64,000 nucleotides of DNA, from assembly GCA_006176705.1 (NCBI GenBank), contig QRFJ01004284.1, forward strand, positions 1 through 64,000, given 5' to 3'. The notes beneath the pieces were generated by a model. It saw only the letters and a program-made list of their open reading frames with translations. It had not been told where the DNA came from and made no database searches. Shown here in pieces: positions 47,804-60,080 of this stretch. The position numbers and the translations under genes were made by a program. This stretch comes from Cocos nucifera (taxonomy: Eukaryota > Streptophyta > Magnoliopsida > Arecales > Arecaceae). Numbering within the stretch: position 1 is the first letter of the stretch; each line of letters opens with the position of its first letter.

Positions 47804-49645
47804 ACTGGTATCAGAGCTATGTTGTATTAAAATTTATGTAGATCTAATTTAATCTGATAAATTAGTGATTTCAGATATCACATGAGATATGATTAAATTT
47901 AAAATTAAAAAATTAATATTAATAAATTAAAAAATTAAAATTAATTAATGTAGATCTAATATGTATGAGATACATTACTAGACTAGGAATAGAATTATTC
48001 TATGTGTAGTCTAGTATAATTATAATTTTTATTTGATTAAATATAATTTTAAGATTTATTTATTTACTATTTTCTAATCTTATAAATATTATAATTATAT
48101 CTAAAAATAAAAAATAAATTAAATTTAATTTATTCGTATGAGATATGATAGTTGCATGTTTAGACTAGTTGTAGAATAGTCCTACAAAAGGGTCTAGATT
48201 AAATTTTATTTGATGTGATCAAATTTAAATTTAATTTTTTAGATGATTATGAGATAATTTAGATATGAAAAACATGCATGATATGATGTATGCATAAACA
48301 TGTTTTAACTAGATCAAATTTTTATATGAGATATATGCTTAGATCTAATTAGTTTTGTAGATTAGTTGTATTTCTGATTAAGGCATTTTTCTTGGCCGTC
48401 CGGTCATAAGAACAAAGTAGGGTTTAAAGACCCTCTCCTCCCATTCGATGAGGTGTTCTTATGATGTGTAGGGGTGCTGCGCATTCGTCCTTAATCAGAA
48501 AATAAAAAACTTACTTTCTGCAAAACCCTAGATCCTGAAACCCTAGGATCTTATTTACATGTTTTATTTATGAATCCTAAACTTAATTAAGAATTAAGAT
48601 TATGAAATATATTAGGTCTAAAATTGAAACTTTTTAGATCTAAGACATGTTCATAAAATTGGGTTTGGGCTTGGGTAGCTCAATTAGGTCTAGCAGTTGA
48701 TCAAACTGAATCAAGAGTTGGTTAGATGGGATCAACAATACTTAAATTGACCAGCCTAATAGGATTAAGTTTAGGTCAAGATCGAGTCACGTGAGTGATC
48801 AATCAAGCTAAGACCTAATTAGGCTCAGTGGTTAGAGTATGGATTGTAGGCTAACCCGATTGGTTCTGGCTCAATAATTTGGTATCTAAGATAAGTTTGG
48901 CAGATACGATCGACTGATTTTTTAATTGGCATATCCCTTCCACCGATCTCACTTACCTGGCCATGTTTGTTGACTTAGTTCTGATCTGAGGTGGTTAATA
49001 ATCTGAGCTAACCCATGCCACTAGGTTAGTCATAATGGTTATGACTATGTCAAGTCTAGTTTAATGAGACCTAAATCAAATCTTTCTAAGAAAAGATTAA
49101 GTCTAAGGTCTTCCACCATTGTAGATGTGCGGGCCCTTCCCAAGGTTGATTGTTCTCAGTTGGTTACAGTGGCTTAGTTGCACCAAAAGATGCAACCATG
49201 TCTATTAGGCATTGGATGCTACAGGCTGGAGGATGGATTGGGCTCAATATTTTGGATACGGTGAGAGACTCAATTAGGAATCCAATCTATGCAAATGGTG
49301 GGTCTGACTTAACTAAGGAGTGGATCAATATTTTAGGACATGGTGAGATTCATGAATTAGAGACCAAGTTTGGGTGCACCATGATTAGAGAATCATTGAA
49401 CAAGAGTTGTTCACTCATTGGCTAACCCATCACCAATAACTGTTAGGTGAGGTGATGAGTCAGTTGGTGGGACCGCACCACCCACTAGAAATTAGTAATC
49501 ATGGAGATTTTTGCATCTCTACAGAGGGAGTGTAGGGATCCGAGAAAATAGTGGAAGCTAATTTATTTAAAAATAAAATCCCTAAATAAATTGGTTAAGT
49601 CTTAATTACAATATCTAACTAGAAACTTTGACTCTCTATAGGAAA
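47804..49645 (+). other. Leader and PBS of element F
   Basis: PBS 47806-47817, AT-rich stretch, conserved hairpin 48371-48501, then the stretch with GGATACGGTGAGA. No credible ORF. Confidence 0.85.
48371..48501 (+). promoter_or_regulatory. Conserved leader RNA hairpin (F copy)
   Basis: Outer stem 13 bp perfect (48371-48383 with 48489-48501). The inner stem TCATAAGAAC with GTTCTTATGA is unchanged from A. Confidence 0.68.
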
Positions 49646-50540
49646 ATATCTGCATCCAACCCACTAGCACGAATCCTGGACACCCATAGACTGACCGAAT
49701 CAAATTATAAGGATTGGCTCCGAAACTTCAAAATTATTTTGGATTCTGAGAAGTTAACTCATGTATTGGATCAGGACCCTCTCCACCTTACCAGCTCGTC
49801 CATCTGCTGAAATGCAGAGAGCATCTCTGGATAAGTGGATGGACGAAGATAATAAGGCCAGATACTACATGTTGGGCTCGATGTCTGATGAGCTTCAGCA
49901 CCAACATGAAGATATCAAGACTGCTCCACCAAATGTTGGCTCACCTATAGGAGATGTTTGGTGAACAGAGTCGCGCAGCCAAGTATCAAGTCACTAAATG
50001 ACTGTTTAAGGCTAAGATGCATGATGGGCAGTCAGTCCAAGATCATTGTCTGATAATGATCAAGGACATGGAAGAGCTTGAGAAGCTCAGAGTGAGGTTG
50101 AACTTAGATCTGTAGAATGATATAATTCTGCAATCTTTGACTGATGCATATGGGCAGTTCATCATGAACTACTATATGCATAAACTTCAAAACTCCTTGG
50201 CCGAACTTATGATCATGCTGGTTATCGCTGAGCTTTCCATGAAAGGTTCTAAAGGCTTAGTACTTGCTATGAGACGGACTTCTTCCAAGAGAAAGTTTTT
50301 TGGAAAGAAGAAATAGTCTATAAAAAAGTAGAAGGTGGAAGGAGGAAAGAAGAAAAAGGTAGAGCTAAGGAAGAAGGCTGTTGGCAAAGAAAAGTGTTTT
50401 CATTGCAACAATGATGGCCACTGGAAGCAGAACTGCTCTACTTACCTAGCCACCCTAAAGAAGAAAGAGGTAGGTCCTTCTGGAGGTATGCTCGTTATTG
50501 AGTCTAATCCTTATGGTTTCTTCTGCATCCAGTTGGGTGC
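49646..50540 (+). pseudogene. gag: gag and zinc knuckle (F)
   Basis: Homologous to A gag from codon one, which here is ATA (49646-49648). Single-base insertions near 49790 and 49925 shift the frame. TGA at 49999-50001 is the same codon as in A and C. The zinc knuckle CFHCNNDGHWKQNC (from about 50396) is intact. Further stops lie near 50116 and 50316-50330. Confidence 0.85.
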
Positions 50541-51799
50541 TTGACTCTGGTTCTAGTGCTCACTTGTGCACTTCTATGCAGGATCTTGAGGATAGCAGGA
50601 GGCTGAGGGATGGTGAGATGATCCTACGCATCGAAAATGGAGCAAGAGTTGCTACTGTGGTCCGTGAGGAACCTATCCTCTTCGACTACCATCTAGTTTA
50701 GACTTAATATTAAAAGGCTGTTATTATGTGCCTGCAGCAAGCAGGAATTTGATTTCTATTTCTTGCCTTGCATTAGAAGGCTATGTAATTAGTTTTCTTA
50801 AGGACCATTGTAACATTCTTTATGAAAGAAATAAAATTGCAAGTGGTTTCCTTATTAACGATCTTTATCAATTACATGTTGATGTATCTGATTTAAATTT
50901 TGAGCAAAATGTGAATGCCATAAAATCAAAATGACCCAGAGATAGTCCAAACAATAGATATCTATGGCATTTAAGACTAGGTCATATAGTAGAAGATAGG
51001 GTTAACAAATTGAAGAAATTAGGCTATTAAGTCCGTTGACTTTCGAGTCATATCCAATTTGTGAATCATGTCTTCATGGCAAAATAACTAAGCTCCCTTT
51101 TGTAAGACATGGGGAAAGGGCCACAGGTCTTATTGCCCTAATACATACTGATGTATGCGGCCCATTTGATGTGCTGACTAGAGGCAACTTTGTCTACTTC
51201 ATAACCTTTATCGATGATTTATCTAGGTATGGGTATGTGTATCTTATGAGTAAGTCTGAAGCTTTTGAAAAATTCAAAGAATTCAGACATGAAGTAGAAA
51301 AGCAAACTAGAAAATCAATTAAGATTCTTCGATCAGATCGAGAAGATGAATACCTTAGTTATGAATTTTTGGACTATCTCAAGAAAAGTGTCATAGTCTC
51401 TCAATGGCTCCACCTGGAATACCTCAACTCAATGGAGTTTCTAAACGAAGGTATCGGATCCTATTAGATATGGTCCGATCCATGATGAGCTTCAAAGACC
51501 TCCCTAATTTTCTTTAGGGATACTGTTTGTTAACTGCAATATACCTACTGAATAGGGTTCCCTCTAAAACCATTCCTACCACACCGTATAAAATATGGCA
51601 TGGTAAGAAACCAAGTTTGAGTCATCTTAGAATTTGGGGTTGCTCGGCTCATGTCAAAAGACAACAAGCGGACAAGTTAGACTTTAGGTCCTTTAGAGAT
51701 TGATTCATAGGATATCCTAAAGAGTCATTAGGATATTATTTCTACATTCCAGAAGATTACAATGTGATTGTGAGTCGATATACCATTTTTCTTGAAAAA
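50541..51799 (+). pseudogene. pol: Protease and integrase (F)
   Basis: Protease D-S-G lies in VLDSGSSAHLC (50498-50701 reading). Integrase zinc and core segments are in 51036-51467, with HTDVCGP and RSDRED (the usual RSDRGGEY altered). The catalytic Glu region near 51440-51460 is frameshifted. It ends at TAG 51800-51802, the shared position. Confidence 0.83.
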
Positions 51800-51802
51800 T
51801 AG

Positions 51803-53365
51803 TTTATTCAAGATAGCGGCATTGGAAAGCAGATCAAGCTCAAAGAGAAAGTCTTACAAGAGCAATGAGCTAAGGACCAAATGGAACCAAATCAGGTTGA
51901 GCCAATCGATACACTACCTTCTCCACCTTGTAGATCGAAATGGTTTTCCATCCCCTTGAGAGGTATTTAGGTACTATTTTAGAAATGTAGAGAAAATATT
52001 TCTCGTAGGAAATGGGGTTCATGGTGATGATCCCAAAACCTATAACAAGGTGATATCAGATATCGACTCTGAGAAATGGTTAGAGGCAATGAAGTCAGAA
52101 ATTGACTCGATGCACTCAAACCAAGTCTGGACCTTGGTAGATCCACCAGAAGGTATAGTACCTATTAGATGTAAATGGATCTACAAGAGAAAGATTGGTG
52201 TAGATGGGAATGTGGAGACATTCAAGGCTAGATTAGTGGCAGAAGATTATAGTCAATGTGAAGGCATTGACTATCAGGATACCTTTTCGTCAGTAGCTAT
52301 GCTAAAATTCATTCGCACATTGCTTGCTATTGCAGCCTATTTTGATTATGAAAATATGATCAAATGGATATGAAAATGATGTTCTTAAATGGATATCTTG
52401 AGGAAGATATCTATATGGAATAGCCGCTAGGTTTCACATCCAATGATGATGATCATAAGGTTTGCAAGCTGCAAAGGTCCATATATGGACTTAAGCAAGC
52501 ATCTCAGAGCTGGAATACTCATTTTAATGATGTGATCAAATTATTTGGTTTCATCAAAAATGAGAAGAACCCATGTGTCTTCAAAAAGGTCAGTGGGAGC
52601 ACTGTTGTCTTCCTCATATTGTATGTGGATGACATCCTCCTTATTGGGAATGATATTCCCATGTTGACCATAGTTAAAATATGGTTATCTAAAGAATTCT
52701 CCATGAAAGACCTAGGAGAAGCATCCTTTATTCTAGGAATTAAGGTCTATAGAGATAGACCAAATAGGATGCTAGGACTTTCATAGAAAATGTACATAGA
52801 GAAAGTGCTAAAGAGGTTTAGCATGGAAAACTCTAAGAGGGGTTTAGTATCCTTCAGACATGGCATTCATCTTTCCAAGAAGATGTGCCCTAGCACACCT
52901 GAGGAAATAGAATGCATGAGCAAGATCCCTTATGCTTCAGCAATAGGGAGCCTCATGTATGCCATGTTATGTACATGACCTGATATAGCCCACGCTGTGA
53001 GTGTCACGAGCAGATATCAGTCGAATCCAGGTGAAGAATACTGGGCTTCTATGAAATGTATCCTTAAGTACTTGAGAAGAACTAAGAATATGTTGTTGAT
53101 TTTTGGTAATGGAGAACTCCAAGTCTAGGGGTATACAAACTTAGATTTTATGTTCGATATAGATGATCAAAAGTCGACATCTAGAAGTCAATTTTTATGC
53201 AACGATGGAGCTATCAGTTGAAAAAGTTTCAAGCAGACAGTGATAAAGAAAGAGAGTCGACTCCGTAGATAATGCGGCGGACCCGCTTACAAAGCCATTA
53301 GGCCAACAAAAGATCGATGCCCACCTTGAGAAGATGGGACTTAGATTTATAGCCAATTGGCTTTA
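51803..53365 (+). pseudogene. pol: RT and truncated RNase H (F)
   Basis: RT readings 52050-52373, 52532-52786 and 52790-52978, with YVDD at 52622-52633. A CAG to TAG change breaks the EQP motif near 52420; B and D have TAG there too. In RNase H about 235 bp relative to C are missing from just after GTGATA (53240-53245), the same left point as the A deletion but with a different right end. A diverged ADPLTKPLG-type end (near 53280) and VANWL-like end remain. Confidence 0.83.
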
Positions 53366-53380
53366 GGATAAGTGGGAGGT

Positions 53381-55670
53381 TGTTAGATATGTGTGCCCTA
53401 GAAGCCAGAATTGGCTGACACTTATAATACACTTCTAAGGGCAAAATTATAATTTTAACTATAAATAATAAAGTGGGTTATTTTCTATCATATATGTATA
53501 TTTAGTGTTAGTGATACATCCCTTGAGTAAATGGTAATGATAATTCTTATTTTCAAGAGTTGAAAATTTAAGATAAGAATTTTCATTATTAACTCATAAA
53601 ATGCTCCTGACCATAGGACCATCACGAGGATGGTGATTGATCCGAAAGATTAGTGTACAATCGGTTCTTTATAGTAGATGAGTCTTGAGTCTATGGTGTA
53701 GAGACATCAGAGCGAGAGTATAGATACTTGTTAGAGAACGAGGGCACCGAGCGTGACCATCTCGAGTAGTTATAAGAAAGTCTATCTTCTCATCGATGAC
53801 TGACTTGAAGCTACAGTGGTGTGTCTGATTCTTTGATCTGAGGTGCATCGGCAGTTCACCTTGAGGGTGTTATAGTTTGACTACACCATGACTCGATCTC
53901 CTAGCCATTCAAAACTCTGAGGTGTATGTTGGCTATAGCATGTTCATTGTAGGAATTGGATTGCACCAAGATGGAATCTATCTACCTCGGTGGATGAGGA
54001 GCAGCCCTATAATGATCATGAGAATCAAGTTCATAAGCCCATGGCCATGGTAGAGAGTGAAATAATAGAAAGAGTTTCCATTAAGATTTTCACATCAGAC
54101 TTGAATCAAATGATTAAATCATATGATAGAAATTAGGGTTTAATGAGTTCACCTTAACCCTAATAACGATTGGGGTTCAAGATAGAAGAACTTAATCACA
54201 CAAGTAGCTGCACCGAGAGATTCATTTTCAATTTTGATGGATTGCCATCATATACTGCTAGGTGTCACTGGTAGATTTTGGGAGTAATTAGAATGACTTA
54301 GATGATCGATCATTCTAGTTGTCTGAATCAGAAGAGTTCTGATCCATCAAAAGGAGTTTCGACGATGTCGATGATAGGGATCATGACATATCCCATTACC
54401 ATATAGAACTGAACCTAACTGGGTCACACAAATAAGTGTTTGGATCTTGATATCATCAATTGAACTAATCCAGTTCAACTAATTTGAATTAGATTCAATT
54501 AGGTTCAAAAAAATTATGCTAGCACATGATTAAGCCTAACATTCTCCTTTTTTTTTATCTTTAAATGTTGTCTCGATGGTGCCAAATGTGTTTGTGCTCA
54601 CTCAGGTACATTTACCTAGTCTGATTGGAGCTTGTCCAGGTCAGAAAAAAGTTGTCTTAATTTATGAGATAAATTTGAGACAACACCTGCCATTTTCCAT
54701 CACCTGTTAATTTTTGTCCTTTGACTTTGGTCAAACATTGACCTTTGACCCTTGGACAACTGCCCATGTGTCATGCACCCATAGGAGAGACTTTTTGACC
54801 AAGTCCACCTACCATTTGGTAGGCAGATGGAGGGTGCATGCCTAGGATGGCATGTGCCCCATGTGGATAAACACTGGAGTCCCATATGGATGGGACTCTA
54901 GGTTGCTTCTTGGATTCAAACTAGGTGACCCTTACCTATATAATTTGATCAATCTTAGGCACCATCTAAGGATGAATCTATGTGGCTCTCATTTGATTGG
55001 ATCAGGTGATGCCATCCCATAAATCAGATTTAGATCTAATTGTACGAAGCAACGTGATTGGCCGGGATGATACAGCACTGCATGGTGCAGCGGGGTCTAT
55101 AAATAAACCCTATCTGCACCCAACTTTGAGTGAGTTCCCCTTAGCCCATGCCCCAAGGCTACCTCTCTCCCTCCTCCATGCCATCTTCTGATCATCTCTC
55201 TCTTCTCCACACCAAAGGAGGTTGGGCCTTCAGTTTGGTGCGATCCAGGCAAGAAAAGACTAACAAGAAAGGAAGAAGGCAGCACTACTGCAGAGACGAC
55301 TGCTAATCTTTAGAAGAAGTTTTTGAAGATCCTTCAAATCAGATCCAGATCTGATTTTTAAAGATATGATAAAGAAGGAGAAGATCTCTAGATCCAGTTT
55401 GAGTGGATATCGATAGAGGCCAGGTGCTTGCTTGGCTAAATCCAGAACCTCAGGTAATCAACAAGTTCATCAATGGGTAATCGGATTACCCATATCAAGG
55501 TAAAACTAATTTAGATTTAATTTAACTTAATTTTCTTATTTATTAGATCATAAAATTAGATCTGAAATTATTAGATCTGATTTAGATCTAAGAGAAAATT
55601 TTTAAAATATGCCTCTTGATCCAATCAGATTTGAAGAAACTTGACCCAGAAAATCAGAATTTTTCCTTCA
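53381..55670 (+). repeat. 3' LTR of element F
   Basis: 2290 bp, TGTTAGATATG...CCTTCA. Four TTGAC cores lie at 54721-54749 and TATAAATA near 55099. It diverges visibly from the 5' LTR throughout, so F is older than A. Confidence 0.93.
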
Positions 55671-57124
55671 AGGGTATGATCCATCAAGAAAATAAAAATC
55701 ACTAAAGAATGGATATGCAAAATCTCACAATTATGCTAGAAGCATCACATGTTATAAATGTAATAAAATTAGACATAAATTTATTGAATGCAAAATCTTT
55801 AATTCAAGCAAATCAAAAGTGAAATAAGTTTGAATTCCAAAAGAAATCATTTATGCTAACCCCAAAGGACCCAAGTCAGCTTAGGTACCTAAGTTCACTT
55901 AATTGCTTGTGTAGGTGTGCTTGGCATCCGTAAGAGCTAAAAAAAGCTAGTACCTTGATAGTGGATGCTTGAGGCATATGATGGAAGATAAATCATAATT
56001 TATCTCTCTTGAAGCTAAAGATAGAGGTGTTGCCACATTTGAAGATAATGATAAAGAAAAAATTATTGGTCTCGATAATATGTTGATAACATCCTCTACT
56101 AGCACAGAAAATGTTTTGTATGTTGAAGGACTAATGTATAATTTACTTAGTATAAGCCAACTTTATGATAAAAATTTTAATGTTTCATTCAAATCATCTC
56201 ATTGCATTGTAACAAGTTCTTTAGATGAAAGCTTCAAATTCATAGGAAAAAGACATGAAAATTTTTACATTATTGATCTTGATGAACTTAAAAATGAGAA
56301 TATTAAATGTCTTGTTGCTATGAATGCTAAACTAAATAAATTAAGTTCGATTTGGCATAATAGATTAGGTCATGCAAGTATGGACCCACTAGCAAGATTA
56401 ATTAAACTTGATTTAGTAAAGGGGTTATCTAAAATAAATTTTGAAAAGGATAAACTTTGCAAAGCATGCCAACTTGGAAAACAAACAAAATCCTCTTTCA
56501 AATCTAAAAATATTATTTCAACTACTCGGCCTCTAGAACTACTTCATATGGATTTGTTTGGATCCATCTCAATAACTAGTCTTGGAGGAAAAAGATACGG
56601 CTTTGTTATAATCGATGATTTTTTGAGATATACATGGATTTTATTTTTATCATATAAAGATAGTGCTCTTGATATGTTTGTTGATCTATTTAACAAAATA
56701 ACAAAAAGAAGAATGCAATATCTTATATATAAAAAGTGATCATGGCATGAAATTTGAAAATCAAAAATTTTAAAATTTTTGTTCTAAAAATAAAATTAAT
56801 CATAACTTTTCAGCACCTAGGACACCCCAAAGGAATGATGTGATAGAAAGAAAGAATAGAACATTGATTAAAATGGCATGAACCATGCTTTATGAAAGCA
56901 ACCTTCCAAAATATTTTTGGGTGAAAGCTATTAATACCGCATGCTATGGGCTAAATAGAGCTCTAATTAGACCAATCTTAAAGAAAACTCTATATGAACT
57001 CTATAAAAAAAAGAAACCAATTATTTTATATTTTAAAATATTTGGATGTAGATGTTTTATTCTTATAAATGGTAAGGATAAGCTAGGAGGTTTGATGCAA
57101 AATCAGATAAAAAAAATTTCTTAG
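55671..57124 (+). pseudogene. pol: Second zinc knuckle, protease and integrase (G)
   Basis: G resumes at the second AGGGT. A second zinc knuckle, CX2CX4HX4C, is intact at 55750-55791 (CYKCNKIRHKFIEC). Protease D-S-G is at 55957-55965. Integrase (56080-56739) has the HNRLGH...CKAC zinc domain and the first Asp in LHMDLFG. A frameshift near 56730 separates it from SDHG, with ERKNRTL near 56850 carrying the catalytic Glu. Relatives have two knuckles separated by a coiled coil, as here. Confidence 0.85.
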
Positions 57125-59028
57125 GATATTCATCACATGGTAGAGCATATAGAGTATTCAATAAAAGAACATTGATTGTGGAAGAATCCATGCATGCTCT
57201 TTTTGGTAAAACTAACTCTCTTAAAATAAGAAATGAAGAGCTTGATGTGGATGAAAAATTCTAAAAAAAAATGAAAGATATATCACTTGAATATACTTTC
57301 TCTCAAGAAAAAGAAGACAAAGGGCAAGAAGTTGAAGAAGTGTCACCACAATCTCAAGATGACCAAGGTACATCCAACTTACCAAAGAAATGAAGTTATG
57401 ATCATAATCGTCCTAAGAAATTAATAATAGGTGATCCATCTCATGGAGTTAGAGATAGATATCTTTCAAGGAAGCTATGAATCATATTGCATTTATGTCT
57501 CATTTAGAACCAAAAAACATAGTTGAAGCTGAAAAAGATCCAAATTGGATACTAGCAATGCAAGAAGAGTTAAACCAATTTGAAAGAAATAAAGTTTGGA
57601 AATTACTTGAAAGACCTAAAATTTTTTTTGTAATTGGTATGAAATGGATCTTTAGAAATAAATTTGATGAAAAGGATAATGTAATTAGAATCAAGGATAG
57701 ATTGGTTGCCCAAGGGTACAATCAAGAAGATGATATTGATTTTAATGAATTCTTTGCGCCCATAGTTAGACTTGAAGCTATTAGATTGCTCTTAGCATTT
57801 GCATGTTTCATGAACTTTAAACTTTTTCAAATGAATGTAAAGAATGCATTTTTAAATAGTTTAATTGAAGAAGAAGTTTATATTGAACAACCTCCAAGCT
57901 TTGAGAGTCAAGATTTACCTAGTCACGTATATAAACTTAAGAAAGTACTATATGGATTAAAACAAGCACCTAGGATTTGGTATGATAGATTAAGTTCTTG
58001 TTAAACAATGATTTTAAAAGATGTAATGTAGATAAAATAATATTTATTAAAAGAAAATCAAGTGATCTATTGATTGTCCAATTATATGTTGATGATATAG
58101 TATTCGATGCTACTAATAAGGTTTTGTATAGAGAGTTTGCTAACCTCATGCAAGATGAGTTTGAGATGACTATGATAGGAGAGCTCAACTTCTTCCTCGA
58201 ACTCCAAATCAAGCAATCAAATGAAGGGATCATCATCAACCAAAGCAAATATAGAAAGAAAATGCTAAAAAAATTTAGGATGGGGAATGTCAAAGAAAGT
58301 GGGACCCCATGAGCACAAGTTGCAAGGTTGATTAAAATCCAAAAGAAAAAGTAGTAGATCCTAAGCTATATCAAGGTATGATTGGATCTTTAATATATTT
58401 AACTACAAGTAGGCTAGACATAATATTTAGTGTATGCATTTGTACACGTTATTAATCAAATCCTAAGTATCATATGTATTAGTAGTTAAAAGAATCTTTA
58501 AGTATCTGATAAATACTCAAGATGTTGGTTTATGGTACTCTAAACAATCTTCATTAAATTTAATTAGTTATAGTAATTCAGATTTTGCTGGTTGTTGCTT
58601 AGATAGGAAGAGTACAAGTGGTACATGTTAATTTTTAGGAGTGAATTTGATCTTTTGATTTAGTAAGAAACAAAACTCAGTAGCTTTGTCCATCATGGAA
58701 GTCGAATACATTGCTGTTGGGAGTTGTTGTGCTTAACTATTATGGATCAAACAACAACTAGAACATTATGGTATTACTTGTAATAACACCTCTATTTGAT
58801 GTGACAAAATAAGTACCATAAATTTAACTAAAAATCCTATATTACATTCAAAAATAAAACATATAGAAGTAAGACATCATTTTATTAGAGAGCATGTTCA
58901 AAATAATGATATACTTCTTGAATATGTACCAATTGAAAATCAAGTTGCTGATATCTTTACTAAACCCTTGAATGAAGAAAGATTTTGCACAATTAGAAAG
59001 CAATTAGGTTTATTTGATCCAATTTGTT
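57125..59028 (+). pseudogene. pol: RT and RNase H (G)
   Basis: A linker with stops leads to RT at 57477-58004 (MKWIFRNKFDE, QMNVKNAFLN, YGLKQAPRIWY). A frameshift near 58000 is followed by 57998-58312 with YVDD at 58085-58096. RNase H follows (58318-59028) with IMEVEYIAVGS and an IFTKPLN-type end, and several stops. It belongs to the same Sirevirus-like element as the gag at 44113. Confidence 0.83.
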
Positions 59029-59573
59029 AAATAAATATCTTATGATAATTGATTTTTATATGATAAAATGACTGATTTTGATATAGTTAGTTTCCTTGTA
59101 TTTGTACAATTTTTATCTCATTTAGAAAAGAAAAATGAATAGAAATTTTTTTGGACTTGAAAATCTAAATGTTCAAGTCTGTTCCAAACTAAGCCATCCC
59201 ATTACTTTATTATAGAAAAATTTAGTCATCCCAGTACTGGGTCGACTCAATTATTTTCAATAAAAGAATTGGGTCGGCTAAGTTATCGGAGGCTCTATTT
59301 TTTAAATGGATAGACCGACGGCTCTTCTATGATTCATTTCTTAGCTGTCTATAGAGAAACCCTAGAACCCCAACGACCTTCCCCTAGAAATCCTTTTTCA
59401 TTGAATTTGAGTGGGGTTTTGGAGTCATGCTGCATAAGAAATAGACCAAAACCCCAAGATCAACCATGCCTATCTGGTTCTGCCACCTAGAAGGTGGATT
59501 AGTGGTCGAGAATGATGAGCTAAGTTTCATGAAGACCGTTCTTCACCCTCTGGGTCATCCCAATCCTCCTCAC
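59029..59573 (+). other. 3' region of G after pol, no gene recognised
   Basis: About 545 bp without a clear ORF. Some Sireviruses carry an extra, env-like ORF here, but nothing matching is convincing. The TCATCCCA and GGGTCG motifs recall the G LTR. It stops where LTR H begins. Confidence 0.5.
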
Positions 59574-60080
59574 TATTAGATGTGTGCCCTAAAAGCCAAA
59601 TTGGCTGACACTTGTAATACACTTCTAAGGATAATTTTATAATTTTGACTATAAATTAATAAAAAAATTATTTTCTATCACAGTGTGTATTTAAAGTATC
59701 TATAATACATCCTTTGAGTTAATGATAATGACAATTCATATTTTCAAGAGTTGAAAATTTAAGATATGAATTTTTATTTTTAACTCATAAACTGCTCTCG
59801 ATCGTAGGATCATCATGAGAATAATGATCGATCTTGATGGTTGGTGTATGATCACTTTCTTAGGATAGATGTATCTTGAGTTTATGGTACGGAGACACCA
59901 GAGCAAGAGTAAAGGTACTTGTTAGAGAACAAGGGCACTGAGCGTGACCACTCGAGTAGTCATAAGAAAGTCTACCTTCTCATCGATGACTAGCTCGATG
60001 CTGTAGTGGTGTGTCTAATTCTTTGATCTGAGGTGGATCGGCAGTTCACTTTGAGGGTGTTATAGTTTAACTACACCATA
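59574..60080 (+). repeat. LTR fragment H, cut by I
   Basis: The first 507 bp of a family LTR (TATTAGATGTG, a TGTTAG tip with G to A). It is inserted in the G 3' region and broken at ACTACACCATA by element I. The rest should lie beyond the window. Confidence 0.85.

Larger units (their letters stand above)
45517..55670 (+). mobile_element. Copia element F, inserted in G
   Basis: 10,154 bp with both LTRs (45517-47803 and 53381-55670), PBS at 47806-47817 and polypurine tract at 53370-53380. It is flanked by a perfect AGGGT duplication (45512-45516 and 55671-55675). Intermediate in decay between A/C and B. gag has frameshifts, ATA at the start and TGA at the shared site. pol has many stops and lacks most of RNase H. 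Confidence 0.95.
42562..59573 (+). mobile_element. Sirevirus-like copia element G, interrupted by F and H
   Basis: 5' LTR 42562-44047, PBS from 44050, gag 44113-45516, then F (45517-55670), then second zinc knuckle, protease, integrase, RT and RNase H to about 59028, and a 3' region cut by H at 59574. Gag and RT sequence resemble the SIRE/Maximus branch (NEFNRIS...KEIWNRLEVTHE; FACFMNFKLFQMNVKNAFLN). No 3' LTR is in the window. It carries many stops. The left flank is GAGGC in J. Confidence 0.88.

Noticed and set aside
59029..59573. Env-like gene downstream of G pol
   Set aside because: Some Sireviruses have one, but no open frame or recognisable motif could be supported before H interrupts the region.
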